From Microbacterium dextranolyticum (lineage in GTDB: Bacteria; Actinomycetota; Actinomycetes; Actinomycetales; Microbacteriaceae), in assembly GCF_016907295.1 (NCBI RefSeq), contig NZ_JAFBBR010000001.1, positions 2,728,001 to 2,792,000 on the forward strand: DNA of 64,000 nt. The letters are read 5' to 3'. A model generated the notes under the pieces. It saw only the letters and a list, made by a program, of their open reading frames with translations. It was not told the origin of the DNA and did no database searches. The position numbers and the translations under genes were made by a program. The stretch's first letter is position 1. The number at the start of each line of letters is the position of its first letter. This document shows positions 28,002 to 36,400 of the stretch, one piece after another.

Positions 28002-29519
28002 TCAGCACTCGACGACGTTGACGGCGAGACCGCCTTCGCTGGTCTCCTTGTACTTCGTCGACATGTCGATGCCGGTCTGACGCATCGTCTCGACGACGGC
28101 GTCGAGCGACACGAAGTGCTCGCCGTCGCCACGGAGCGCGAGCCTCGCCGCAGTCACCGCCGTCGCCGCCGCGATCGCGTTGCGCTCGATGCACGGGATC
28201 TGGACGAGCCCACCGACCGGGTCGCACGTGAGGCCGAGGTGATGCTCCATCGCGATCTCGGCCGCGTTCTCGATCTGGCGATTGGTCCCGCCCATGACGG
28301 CGGTGAGCCCTCCGGCCGCCATCGCGCAGGCCGATCCCACCTCGGCCTGGCATCCGCCCTCGGCTCCCGAGATCGAGGCGTTCGCCGCGAACAGCGATCC
28401 CAGCGCCGTCGCCGTGAGGAGAAATCGTCGGATGCCGCGCCGCCGATTCGCCTCTGCGATCACCGCCTCCGACTCGCGTGCGTCGTCCGTCTCGAGACGC
28501 CCACCTCCCGACGCGGCGACCGCGCCGGGCTCGGGTGCATGCAGCCCCAGCAGAGCAGAGCCCACGAGCTCGCCGTACGGCGTCACCGCGGTCGCCGAGC
28601 CGAGGCCCGCGTCGGCGAGGAACCGCCACCAGTACATCGCGACGGCCGGCACGATTCCGGCGGCACCGTTCGTCGGTGCCGTCACGACGCGACCCCCCGA
28701 CGCGTTCTCCTCGTTGACGGCGAGCGCGAAGGCGCCGAGCCACTCCTCCGGCAGCTCACGGGCACCGGCAGCCTCGGCCTGCTCCAGCTGTGCCCGGATG
28801 GCTCCGGCCCGGCGCCGCACCCTGAGCATTCCCGGAAGGGTGCCCTCCGCGTCGAGCCCCGCCTGTACGCAGGCGGCCATGGCATCCCAAATCGCGTCGA
28901 GTCCCTCGGCGACCTCGGTCTCGCTGCGCAGCGCCTCTTCATTGCGGCGCGCGGTCTCGGCGATCGTCAGCCCCTCCTCGTCGCATATCGCAATGAGCTC
29001 CGCTGCGCTGTCGAACGCCACGGGGAAGGCGAGCGAGGCGACGCTCGGGGCCTCACCTTCGCGTCGGATGAATCCGCCCCCGACGGAGTAGTAGGTCTCG
29101 ACCGCGATCACCTCGTCGCCGCCGTCGAACGCGCGCAGCGTCAAGGCATTAGGATGCCCGGGCATCCGCGTGCGGGGAAGAAGAGCGATGTCCGAGCGAC
29201 GGAACGGGACGCGCCGGCGGCCCGCGAGAAGAAGGCCGTCACCGTCGGTCCACCGCGTCCAGGCGTCGCGGACCTCGGCGGGGTCCACCGTCTCCGGATC
29301 CCGGCCCTGCAACCCCGCGACCACCGCATCGGGCGTCCCGTGCCCGATGCCGGTTGCGCCGAGCGAGCCGTACAGTTCGCAGGCCACACGTGCGAGAGCG
29401 GGGAGGTCCACGACCCGGCGCGCGAAGTCTGCCGCGGCCCGCAGCGGACCGACGGTGTGGGAGCTCGAGGGGCCCACACCGATGGAGAACAGCTCGAACG
29501 CCGAGACGTACGCACTCAC
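28002..29519 (-). CDS. sdaA: L-serine ammonia-lyase, iron-sulfur dependent
   Basis: Converts L-serine to pyruvate and ammonia using a 4Fe-4S cluster. The N-terminal beta domain begins SAFELFSIGVGPSSSHTVGP, and the alpha domain carries the conserved NGAAGIVP segment and the cluster cysteines in GGCQAEVGSACAMAAGG and PCIERN, with LTCDPVGG nearby. The protein is 505 aa, about 45 longer than usual. The excess lies between about residues 345 and 395 (around LLGLHAPEPGAVAASGGGR), an acidic/Arg-rich insertion before the catalytic cysteine segment. Start is GTG 29519. It is divergent from amylosucrase and convergent with MarR. Confidence 0.93.
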   Translation of the reverse strand: MSAYVSAFELFSIGVGPSSSHTVGPLRAAADFARRVVDLPALARVACELYGSLGATGIGHGTPDAVVAGLQGRDPETVDPAEVRDAWTRWTDGDGLLLAGRRRVPFRRSDIALLPRTRMPGHPNALTLRAFDGGDEVIAVETYYSVGGGFIRREGEAPSVASLAFPVAFDSAAELIAICDEEGLTIAETARRNEEALRSETEVAEGLDAIWDAMAACVQAGLDAEGTLPGMLRVRRRAGAIRAQLEQAEAAGARELPEEWLGAFALAVNEENASGGRVVTAPTNGAAGIVPAVAMYWWRFLADAGLGSATAVTPYGELVGSALLGLHAPEPGAVAASGGGRLETDDARESEAVIAEANRRRGIRRFLLTATALGSLFAANASISGAEGGCQAEVGSACAMAAGGLTAVMGGTNRQIENAAEIAMEHHLGLTCDPVGGLVQIPCIERNAIAAATAVTAARLALRGDGEHFVSLDAVVETMRQTGIDMSTKYKETSEGGLAVNVVEC

Positions 29520-29634
29520 CCCTGAAGCGTACGCCGCGCCCGATCGGCTGGCTCCGCACCGCGGTCGCGGAAACGGCGCATCCCCCGTGCGGACGCTTCC
29601 CGCTCTAGGCTGGCACGAGGCGGAAGGAGCCCCG

Positions 29635-31533
29635 ATGACCGTGCTGACCACGCTCGAGACCGACCGTGCCGCCGCACTGTCGGCCGCCGACGCCGCCGGA
29701 CGCGTCGACGACGCGTTTCTCACCCGATTCGAGGGAGAGTTCCCGCGTCTGCACGCGCTGTTCTCGCGTCTGTACGGGGACCGTGAGGACGGACAGGAAC
29801 AGCTCGCCCGGACGATCGCCGAAGCCAGTGCCGCGTGGAACGCGCGCCCTCTCGAGCTCAGGGCCCGCGACGCGCAGCGAGCGGCCGATCCCGACTGGTT
29901 CCAGTCCGAGCGGATGCTCGGCGGCGTCTGCTACGTCGACCGGTTCGCGGGGAACCTCGCCGGCATCCACGATCAGATCCCGTACTTCCGCGAGCTGGGA
30001 CTGACCTATCTGCACCTCATGCCGCTGTTCGCGAGCCCCGCTGACCACGGCGCCGATGCCGATGGCGGGTACGCCGTGTCGAGCTACCGCGAGGTCGCGC
30101 GCAGCCTCGGCACGATGGAGCAGCTGACCCGGCTGGCGGCGGACCTGCGGACGGCGGGGATCTCGCTGGTCGTCGACTTCATCTTCAACCACACCAGCAA
30201 CGAGCACGAGTGGGCGCAGAAGGCGGTCGCCGGCGACCCCGACTTCGAGGACTTCTACCTGATCTTCGACGATCGCGAGATGCCTGACGCGTACGAGCGG
30301 ACGACGCGGGAGATCTTCCCCGACGACCATCGCGGCTCATTCGTGCAGCTCGATGACGGCCGGTGGATCTGGTCGACCTTCTACCACTATCAGTGGGACC
30401 TCAACTACGCGAACCCGGCGGTGTTCCGCGCGATGGCCGGCGAGATGCTCTTCCTCGCGAACCGGGGCGTCGAGGTGCTGCGGATGGACGCCGTGGCCTT
30501 CATCTGGAAGCGCCTGGGCACCTCGTGCGAGTCGCTGCCCGAAGCGCATCTGCTGCTGCAGGCGTTCAATGCCGTCCTCGCGATGGCGGCCCCGGGCATG
30601 GTGTTCAAATCCGAGGCCATCGTCCACCCCGACGAGGTCGTCAGCTACATCTCCCGCGACGAGTGCGAGCTCTCGTACAACCCGCTGCAGATGGCTCTGA
30701 CGTGGGAAGCCCTGGCCACCCGCGACGCGCGGTTGCTGCAGGATGCCCTGGAGCGTCGCCACGCTCTGCCCGCCGGAACCGCCTGGGTCAACTACGTGCG
30801 CAGCCACGACGACATCGGCTGGACGTTCGCCGATGAGGATGCCGCGGCGCTCGGCATCGACGGGTACGCGCACCGGCAGTTCCTGAACCGCTTCTACACC
30901 GGTCGACACGAGGGCGGGTTCGCCCGCGGCGTCGCCTTCCAGGAGAACCCCGAGACGGGCGATGCCCGGGTCACCGGCACCACCGCCTCGCTCGCGGGGG
31001 TCGAGGCGGGCGACTCCGGAGGCGAGGACCGCATCGTCTTGGCGCACGGCTTGGCGCTGTCCACAGGCGGCATCCCGCTCCTCTATCTCGGCGACGAAGT
31101 CGCGCAGCTGAACGACTACTCCTATGCCGACGACCCGGTGCGCCGTGGCGACACCCGATGGGTGCACCGCGGCAACCGTCCGCGCGACGCGTACGCGGAC
31201 CGCGACGACCTCGGCACACCCGCCGGCCGCGTGTACCGACGCCTGACGAAGCTCGTCTCGGTGCGTCAGACGACGCCGGAACTCGCCGGGAACCACCTGA
31301 TCGGGTTCCGCACGCCGCACGCCTCGGTCGTCGGCTACCAGCGACCCGGCGACGGTACCACCGTGCTCGCCCTCGCCAACGTGGGCGACGCCGCGGTGCA
31401 GATCGACCACGGCACCCTCGCGGGCTTCGAGCGCGTCGCGTTCGATCTGCTGAACGACATCGAGCGCGACCTCGAGCAAGGGATCGCGCTGGCGCCGCAC
31501 GCGTTCGTCTGGCTGCGCGTCACCCCGCGCTGA
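29635..31533 (+). CDS. Amylosucrase (GH13 subfamily 4)
   Basis: Transfers glucose from sucrose to an alpha-1,4-glucan with release of fructose. The 632-aa protein has the helical N-terminal domain of this subfamily (about residues 1-90), then the GH13 barrel: region I VDFIFNHTSNEHEW, nucleophile Asp in VEVLRMDAVAFIWKR, acid/base Glu in VFKSEAIVHPDE and region IV RSHDDIGW. The long B' domain and the C-terminal beta domain (QTTPELAGNHLIGF onward) are present. GGAAGGAG lies 6 nt before ATG 29635. It is monocistronic with no signal peptide, so it acts inside the cell on imported sucrose. Related trehalose synthases lack the N-terminal helical domain. Confidence 0.9.
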   Translation: MTVLTTLETDRAAALSAADAAGRVDDAFLTRFEGEFPRLHALFSRLYGDREDGQEQLARTIAEASAAWNARPLELRARDAQRAADPDWFQSERMLGGVCYVDRFAGNLAGIHDQIPYFRELGLTYLHLMPLFASPADHGADADGGYAVSSYREVARSLGTMEQLTRLAADLRTAGISLVVDFIFNHTSNEHEWAQKAVAGDPDFEDFYLIFDDREMPDAYERTTREIFPDDHRGSFVQLDDGRWIWSTFYHYQWDLNYANPAVFRAMAGEMLFLANRGVEVLRMDAVAFIWKRLGTSCESLPEAHLLLQAFNAVLAMAAPGMVFKSEAIVHPDEVVSYISRDECELSYNPLQMALTWEALATRDARLLQDALERRHALPAGTAWVNYVRSHDDIGWTFADEDAAALGIDGYAHRQFLNRFYTGRHEGGFARGVAFQENPETGDARVTGTTASLAGVEAGDSGGEDRIVLAHGLALSTGGIPLLYLGDEVAQLNDYSYADDPVRRGDTRWVHRGNRPRDAYADRDDLGTPAGRVYRRLTKLVSVRQTTPELAGNHLIGFRTPHASVVGYQRPGDGTTVLALANVGDAAVQIDHGTLAGFERVAFDLLNDIERDLEQGIALAPHAFVWLRVTPR

Positions 31534-31559
31534 CACCGCCCCGGCGGACGGCCAGGACC

Positions 31560-31590
31560 GGGCGCCCTCGCCAGGCGGGGGTCGGCGCCC
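31560..31590. terminator. Putative bidirectional terminator
   Basis: GGGCGCC (31560-31566) pairs with GGCGCCC (31584-31590), and the loop can form a smaller CGCC/GGCG stem. It lies between the converging ends of the amylosucrase and oxidoreductase genes; no T-run follows. Confidence 0.4.
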
Positions 31591-31629
31591 ACCGGATGAT
31601 GCGGCCCGGCAGGCACCGACCCGAGCGGA

Positions 31630-32760
31630 TCAGCCGAGCGTCCGCGCGAACGGGTCGAAGCCATCCGGCAGCAGCGGCACGGGCGCGACGGTGCTCTCGA
31701 TCTCGAAGTACCGGCCGCTCGCGGCGGAGTCCTGTGCGGAGAGCATGACGTCGAGCACGTGGTAGCCGAGCTCGCCCGTGGCGACGTGCGGCCGGTCCGC
31801 GGCGATCGCCCGCGCCATGTCGAGCACGCCGAGCCCGCGACCGACGACGGCGCCCTCGCGCTCGATCTCGATCCACTCCTGCTCGGTCTTCATGCCGTCG
31901 CGCAGCACGCCGAGCGGGCGCACGTAGGCGATGCGGCCGTCGAACTGGTTCGGGTCGGGCAGCACCATCGTGCCCTCCGAACCGTGGATCTCAACGATTC
32001 CATGACGCTCCAGCGCCGAGTCGAAGCTGAGCAGGTGCGTGCCGTGCTGACCGCCCGCGAAGCTCGTGAGCACCTGCACGGTCGAGGGAACCTCGACGGG
32101 GAAGGTCTCTCCGGCACGGGGCCCCGTACGGATCGTGCGCTCCAGGCGCGGGCGCGAGCCGCGCGCGTCGACGCCCGCGATCGGCCCGAGCAGGCTCACG
32201 AGCGCCGAGAAGTAGTACGGCCCCATGTCGAGCAGCGGGCCCGCACCGTGCGCGAACAGGAACGCCGGCTCCGGATGCCAGAGATCGGGCCCCTGGGTCT
32301 GGAACGCCGTCTGCACGAACAGCGGCTCACCGATGACGCCCGCCTGGATCGCTCGCTTGGCGGACTGGAAACCGGGCCCGAGCAGAGTGTCGGGCGCCGA
32401 CCCGATGCGCACACCCGCGGCATCCGCCTGCGCGAGCAGTGCCCGCGTCGCATCCCGATCCAGCCCGATCGGCTTCTCGGTCCACACGTGCTTGCCGGCG
32501 GCGACCGCGGCCCGCGAGACGGCGACGTGCACCTGCGGGATCGTGAGGTTCACGACGAGGTCGACATCGGGGTTGCCGAGCACGTCCTCCGGCGTGCCCC
32601 AGGCGGGGACGCCGTGCTCCGCCGCCTTCGCCTGCGCCCGTTCGGGCAGCAGGTCGCCGACGGCGACGACGGAGACATCGGGGAACGACCCGAGGTTCTC
32701 GAGGTAGGTCTGGCTGATGACACCGGCACCGATGATGCCGACTCCGAGCGGACGGCTCAT
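31630..32760 (-). CDS. Gfo/Idh/MocA family oxidoreductase
   Basis: NAD(P)-dependent sugar or inositol-type dehydrogenase of 376 aa. The Rossmann dinucleotide motif is GIIGAGVISQTYLEN (about residues 8-22), the cofactor/catalytic Lys sits in VWTEKPIG, and the substrate-side segment GAGPLLDMGPYYFSAL is present. The start overlaps the stop of the TIM-barrel isomerase gene by 4 bp. Such pairs (isomerase plus Gfo/Idh/MocA dehydrogenase) usually act together on a keto- or deoxy-sugar. The exact substrate cannot be deduced. Confidence 0.88.
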   Translation of the reverse strand: MSRPLGVGIIGAGVISQTYLENLGSFPDVSVVAVGDLLPERAQAKAAEHGVPAWGTPEDVLGNPDVDLVVNLTIPQVHVAVSRAAVAAGKHVWTEKPIGLDRDATRALLAQADAAGVRIGSAPDTLLGPGFQSAKRAIQAGVIGEPLFVQTAFQTQGPDLWHPEPAFLFAHGAGPLLDMGPYYFSALVSLLGPIAGVDARGSRPRLERTIRTGPRAGETFPVEVPSTVQVLTSFAGGQHGTHLLSFDSALERHGIVEIHGSEGTMVLPDPNQFDGRIAYVRPLGVLRDGMKTEQEWIEIEREGAVVGRGLGVLDMARAIAADRPHVATGELGYHVLDVMLSAQDSAASGRYFEIESTVAPVPLLPDGFDPFARTLG

Positions 32761-33581
32761 GCGACGAATCCGCCGTCCTTCAGGAAGGCCAGGCTCGCCG
32801 CGATGTCGGCGAAGACGTCGCCGGGCGCCCGGTCGTACTCGATCACCGCGTGACGGATCCCCGTGCCGGCCGACAGTGCGGCGGCGAGCGGCACGTCGCC
32901 GGTGCCGGCATGACGCTGGTCGAGGCTGTCCGAGCCGAAGGGCTCGGCGCCCGGAGCCCAGGGGTTCGAAGCCGGGACGACACCGTCCTTCACGTGCACG
33001 GCGGTGACACGGTCGCCCAGAGCAGAGACGAGCTTCGGCACGTCCTGACCGCCGGTGAGCGCCCAGAACAGGTCGAGCTCGAGCTGCACGCGCTCATCCG
33101 TGAGCGAGACGAAGCGCTCGTAGGCGCTCTGTCCGTCGAAAGAGGCGATGAACTCCTGCGCGTGGTTGTGGTAGCCGACCGTGAGGCCGAAGGTCGCCGC
33201 CTGGCCGGCCGCACGGTTCAGCCGCTCGGCGATGTCGGCGACGCCGTCCTCGGTGAGCCAGCGCTCCGGCGCGACGAAGGGGTCGAACACGGTCTGGATG
33301 CCGATACGTGCGGCCGCCTCGAAGACGACCTCCGGCGCGGGGGTCGGGATCGAACCGTCGGGCGTCCACAGCTCGTCGGTCAGCAGCGGCGCGTGGCCAG
33401 TGGGGGCGGCGAGCCCGCTCGCGTCGAGCGCGGCGCGGATCTGGTCGGGGCGGCCGACGAAGTCGAACGCCTCGACGTTGCGCAGGCCGAGCTCTGCCAG
33501 CCGGTCGAGCGAGCCCTGCATGTCTGCAGAGAAGTCCTTCGCCAGCGAGTAGAGCTGGATCGAGGCCTCGGGAAGGGTCAT
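32757..33581 (-). CDS. Sugar phosphate isomerase/epimerase (TIM barrel, AP endonuclease family 2 fold)
   Basis: Protein of 274 aa starting MTLPEASIQLYSLAKDF, with barrel strands ending in metal ligands: GYHNHAQEF (His), LELDLFWALTGG (Glu/Asp) and AVHVKDG (His, Asp). GGAGG lies near ATG 33581; a longer frame upstream would run through the promoter palindrome and is rejected. It is the first gene of an operon with the oxidoreductase. An operator-like palindrome lies 65 bp upstream, so the pair is probably induced by its own sugar substrate. Confidence 0.85.
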   Translation of the reverse strand: MTLPEASIQLYSLAKDFSADMQGSLDRLAELGLRNVEAFDFVGRPDQIRAALDASGLAAPTGHAPLLTDELWTPDGSIPTPAPEVVFEAAARIGIQTVFDPFVAPERWLTEDGVADIAERLNRAAGQAATFGLTVGYHNHAQEFIASFDGQSAYERFVSLTDERVQLELDLFWALTGGQDVPKLVSALGDRVTAVHVKDGVVPASNPWAPGAEPFGSDSLDQRHAGTGDVPLAAALSAGTGIRHAVIEYDRAPGDVFADIAASLAFLKDGGFVA

Positions 33582-33645
33582 GATGCGTCCTCCGGGTACG
33601 TCGTCGTGGGGAAGCGCCGCCGCGCTGCGCCCGACGATACCGAAG

Positions 33646-33667
33646 AAAACCTCCAAGTGGAAGTTTT
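33646..33667 (-). promoter_or_regulatory. Operator-like palindrome before the isomerase/oxidoreductase operon
   Basis: A 22-bp inverted repeat with arms AAAACCTCC and GGAAGTTTT around AAGT (one mismatched pair) lies upstream of the operon. On the minus strand a weak TTCCAC-N17-TATCGT promoter pair would place it at the -35 region. No regulator gene is adjacent, so the binding protein is unknown. Confidence 0.5.
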
Positions 33668-33689
33668 TGTGTCGAGGTATGACGAAACG

Positions 33690-33723
33690 ACGAAAGCCCT
33701 CGGTTCTCACCGAGGGCTTTCGT
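33690..33723 (-). terminator. Terminator of tRNA-Arg
   Basis: A 15-bp perfect stem (33690-33704 with 33709-33723) with loop TCTC lies 21 bp beyond the tRNA 3' end on the minus strand. Confidence 0.85.
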
Positions 33724-33744
33724 CGCTACTGTCTCAACACAGTG

Positions 33745-33817
33745 TGCGCCCGAAGGGACTCGAACCCCTAACCTTCTGATCCGTAGTCAGATGCTCTATC
33801 CATTGAGCTACGGGCGC
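33745..33817 (-). tRNA. tRNA-Arg (anticodon ACG)
   Basis: A 73-nt cloverleaf: acceptor stem GCGCCCG/CGGGCGC with discriminator A, D-arm TAGCTCAATGGATAGAGCA, anticodon arm TCTGA-CTACGGA-TCAGA (anticodon ACG, read as inosine-CG in mature tRNA), and T-arm GGGGTTCGAGTCCC. CCA is not encoded. It decodes CGU/CGC/CGA, the dominant arginine codons in this genome. Confidence 0.96.
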
Positions 33818-33888
33818 AGTCTGCACCTTCCTTCCGGAAGGCCGTGGATTAGCTTAGCGCACTCTGCGGCATCCGACGAATCGAGCAG

Positions 33889-34554
33889 CTATTCGAGCTC
33901 TCCCGGGTCGACGGCGCCGGGCGCGCGAGGGCCGCCGTCGACGATGTCGGGCAGCTCGCCGCGCTCGCGCAGCCGCTGCTGGGTGGCCGCCGAACGGCGG
34001 TGGGCACGCAGTTTCGGCAGATCGACGAGACGCAGTGCCTGCATCCGCGCCGTGCGCATGCGCGCATAGTCGGGTTCGAGATCCGGGCGCGATGCCTCGA
34101 TGCGCAGCGTGCGGTCGATGTTCTTCGCGACCTCCGCCCACGCAGCGTCGCGAGCGTCCGCGATCAGCCGGTGCAGTTCGTCGTCGTCGGCCGCCCGAGC
34201 ACGCAGTTCGTGGGCGACGTGCAGGGACTGCTTCTCCCGTCGGCGCAGATTGCGCACGTCTCGACTGCGGTAGTCGTGCGTGCCTCCGGAGTCGGAGTGC
34301 CGCGTGCGGGCTCTGCGACGCTCGTGCACCGTCCGCTCGGCGTCGGCTTCGGCCTCGAGTGCGAGCGCCTCCAGCGCCGAGCGGGCCTCGGGCAGGTAGC
34401 GCTCGGCGTCGAAATCCTCACCGTCGGCGAGGATGTGCACGAGGATCGTGTTCTTGAGGATCAGCCGAGTGGCCGCGGAGGCGATGTAGAGCCCCTCGGC
34501 GACGACGTCGCGCGTGCGCATACGCGGTCGCCTACCCGGTCGCTGATCGGCCAC
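33889..34554 (-). CDS. Hypothetical helical protein
   Basis: Protein of 221 aa, almost entirely charged helix with no signal peptide or membrane segment. The N-terminal stretch VAEGLYIASAATRLILKNTILVHILADG is its most hydrophobic part; the remainder is rich in Arg, Glu and Ala (RRREKQSLHVAHELRARAADDDELHRL) with coiled-coil character. I do not recognise a functional domain. It lies downstream of the DUF5684 gene on the same strand and ends 71 bp before tRNA-Arg. Confidence 0.65.
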   Translation of the reverse strand: MADQRPGRRPRMRTRDVVAEGLYIASAATRLILKNTILVHILADGEDFDAERYLPEARSALEALALEAEADAERTVHERRRARTRHSDSGGTHDYRSRDVRNLRRREKQSLHVAHELRARAADDDELHRLIADARDAAWAEVAKNIDRTLRIEASRPDLEPDYARMRTARMQALRLVDLPKLRAHRRSAATQQRLRERGELPDIVDGGPRAPGAVDPGELE

Positions 34555-34620
34555 GACACCTCCTCATGTCGATCCTAGGCAACCAGATCGCCCAGGATCG
34601 AGGGGCAGCGTCAGGCCGTA

Positions 34621-35004
34621 TCAGACCGGGCGCGTGTACCGATCCGAGCCGAGACCGATCACGAAGTAGCCGATCGGAGCGACCAGCCAGAGGAGCACGA
34701 ACGAGAACAGCGCACCGTGCCCGAATCCGCGCCCGATGCGGATCGCGACGATGATCGAGAACACGACGTTGACGAGGGGGATCAGCGCGAGAAGCCCCAG
34801 CCAGGCGGAGAAGCCGGCGATCTTCACCTGGACGAACCAGTTGACCACCGGGATCAGCGCGAGGATACCCGCGTACCCGGCCTTCGAGAAGGCCTTCCAC
34901 ATCGCCACGGCGAGCAGCACATAGTAGGCGAGGAAGAGGACGAGGCCCGTCCCATGCCCGAAGGCCGCCTGCCAGCTCTCGATCGATCCCCAGGAATCCG
35001 TCAC
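34621..35004 (-). CDS. DUF5684-type small membrane protein
   Basis: Protein of 127 aa with four hydrophobic stretches (about residues 17-40, 45-62, 68-90 and 98-120). It has the pattern AGILALIPVVNWFVQVKIAG and LLALIPLVNVVFSIIVAIRIG, an internal repeat of ALIP(V/L)VN typical of DUF5684 proteins. Function unknown. GTG 35004 is preferred over an upstream start because the membrane fold begins soon after it. It is divergent from the second CsbD-like gene. Confidence 0.7.
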   Translation of the reverse strand: MTDSWGSIESWQAAFGHGTGLVLFLAYYVLLAVAMWKAFSKAGYAGILALIPVVNWFVQVKIAGFSAWLGLLALIPLVNVVFSIIVAIRIGRGFGHGALFSFVLLWLVAPIGYFVIGLGSDRYTRPV

Positions 35005-35162
35005 CGGGCCAGCATAGAGGTCCGGCGTCCGCCCGCACAGAGCCTCCGCAGCGGCGCTCAGGGCTACCACGGCCGGCGCCCGGGCGGCAACCCCTTGTCG
35101 CCCGGAGGGGCGCTGCGTAACGTCGAGAGCGATTCAGTCCCCGAACGTTGAAGGAGCGGACC

Positions 35163-35366
35163 ATGGGTTTCATCGATGACGCGAAGGATGCCGCCGAGAC
35201 GGCCGGTCGCAAGATCAAGGAGGCCTTCGAGGACACTGCCGACCGCATCGGCGACAAGGTCGACGAGGTGAAGGCCGATGCCGACGTCAAGAAGGCCGAA
35301 GCCGAGCGCGACTCCGTCGACAAGCGCAACGAGGTCAAGGCGGAGCTTCGCGGCGACGACAAGTAA
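35163..35366 (+). CDS. CsbD-like small charged stress protein
   Basis: Protein of 67 aa starting MGFIDDAKDAAETAGRKIKE, an amphipathic helical, Lys/Glu/Asp/Ala-rich protein resembling CsbD and LEA-like stress proteins. It shares its first residues and composition with the CsbD protein at 12407. AAGGAG lies 7 nt before ATG 35163; an earlier ATG at 35148 would leave no ribosome site. The sequence 45 bp upstream contains GCGTAACGTCGA as in the other gene. A terminator follows directly. Confidence 0.78.
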   Translation: MGFIDDAKDAAETAGRKIKEAFEDTADRIGDKVDEVKADADVKKAEAERDSVDKRNEVKAELRGDDK

Positions 35367-35394
35367 GTCGTCGTCGCCACGCGACGGCACGACA

Positions 35395-35427
35395 GAAGGG
35401 CCCCGGAGATCGCTTCCGGGGCCCTTC
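35395..35427. terminator. Bidirectional terminator
   Basis: A 13-bp perfect stem (35395-35407 with 35415-35427) lies between the convergent csbD-like gene and the end of the arabinose operon. Confidence 0.82.
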
Positions 35428-35444
35428 CGTCATGTCCGCCGAGA

Positions 35445-36395
35445 TCAGACGGCGCGAATGCGCCAGGAGGCCTCGGCAGAGGCTTCGGGCTGCAACACGA
35501 TGAGGCCCGCATCGAACGAGTACCGCTCCGCGTTGAACGCGTCCGGAGCGCACGTCATCGGCTCCACGGCGAGGCCGACGCGGTGGGACGGGTCCGAGAC
35601 GCCACCCGGGCGGTCGGCGGTGTGCACCTGCACCCACGGGCACGCGTCGTCCCAGATCATCTCGACCCCCGTGCCGGACGGGTCGGTCACGCGAACGGTC
35701 GCCAAACCCTCGCCATCGCGGACGAGTCCGGTGTAGGCATGATCGATCTCGACGGCACCGAGGGTGCGCGGCGCGCGCCAGTCGAAACGGTTCGCGTCGA
35801 AGGACGCGACCTCGTGCACGTCGATCGGCGACAGCCTGTCGGGTGTGACTTCGAGCACCGTCTCCGCCGGAAGCTCGAGCGTCCAGCTGTCGAGGGGCCC
35901 GGGCCCGGCCACCAGATACGGATGCGGGCCGGTGCCGAACGGCGCGGCATCCGCGCCGACGTTCACCCCGCGGACGGTCTGGGTCAGACCGTCCTCCCCC
36001 ACCCGGTAGGTGGTCTCGACGCGCACACGCCACGGGTAGCTCGCCTGCGGCTCGATCGTCGCGGCGAGGGTCACTTCGTCGTCCGTGTGCGACAGCACGA
36101 CGAAGTCGAGCCAGCCGGCGAAGCCGTGCAGCGCGTGGCCGCGATCGGGTTCCGTGAGCGCCAGCTGGAACGTCGCCCCGCCCGACGCGTAGAGTCCATC
36201 GACCACGCGGTTCGGCCACGGAGCGAGCAGCGCCCCCCGGAAGTTCGGGCGGACCTCGTCGGCCGCGAACGGCACGACGAGGTCACGCCCGTCATAGGTG
36301 AGGCTGCGCAACGATGCACCGATGCTCGCGATCTCGGCGCGGTAGGCGCCGGAGCGGATCGTGTACTGCGTGCCGGAGCGCGGGCGGTCGGTCAT
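35445..36395 (-). CDS. Aldose 1-epimerase (mutarotase)
   Basis: Interconverts alpha and beta anomers of a free aldose, here presumably L-arabinose before isomerisation. The 316-aa beta-sandwich protein carries the family residues: Arg/Asn in APWPNRVVDG, catalytic-type His in HALHGFAGWLD, His in FGTGPHPYLV and a C-terminal Glu in VGLAVEPMTCAPDAF. It is the last gene of the transporter-araDBA operon, starting 5 bp after the araA stop, and ends at a bidirectional terminator. Confidence 0.9.
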   Translation of the reverse strand: MTDRPRSGTQYTIRSGAYRAEIASIGASLRSLTYDGRDLVVPFAADEVRPNFRGALLAPWPNRVVDGLYASGGATFQLALTEPDRGHALHGFAGWLDFVVLSHTDDEVTLAATIEPQASYPWRVRVETTYRVGEDGLTQTVRGVNVGADAAPFGTGPHPYLVAGPGPLDSWTLELPAETVLEVTPDRLSPIDVHEVASFDANRFDWRAPRTLGAVEIDHAYTGLVRDGEGLATVRVTDPSGTGVEMIWDDACPWVQVHTADRPGGVSDPSHRVGLAVEPMTCAPDAFNAERYSFDAGLIVLQPEASAEASWRIRAV

Positions 36396-36400
36396 TGTCG

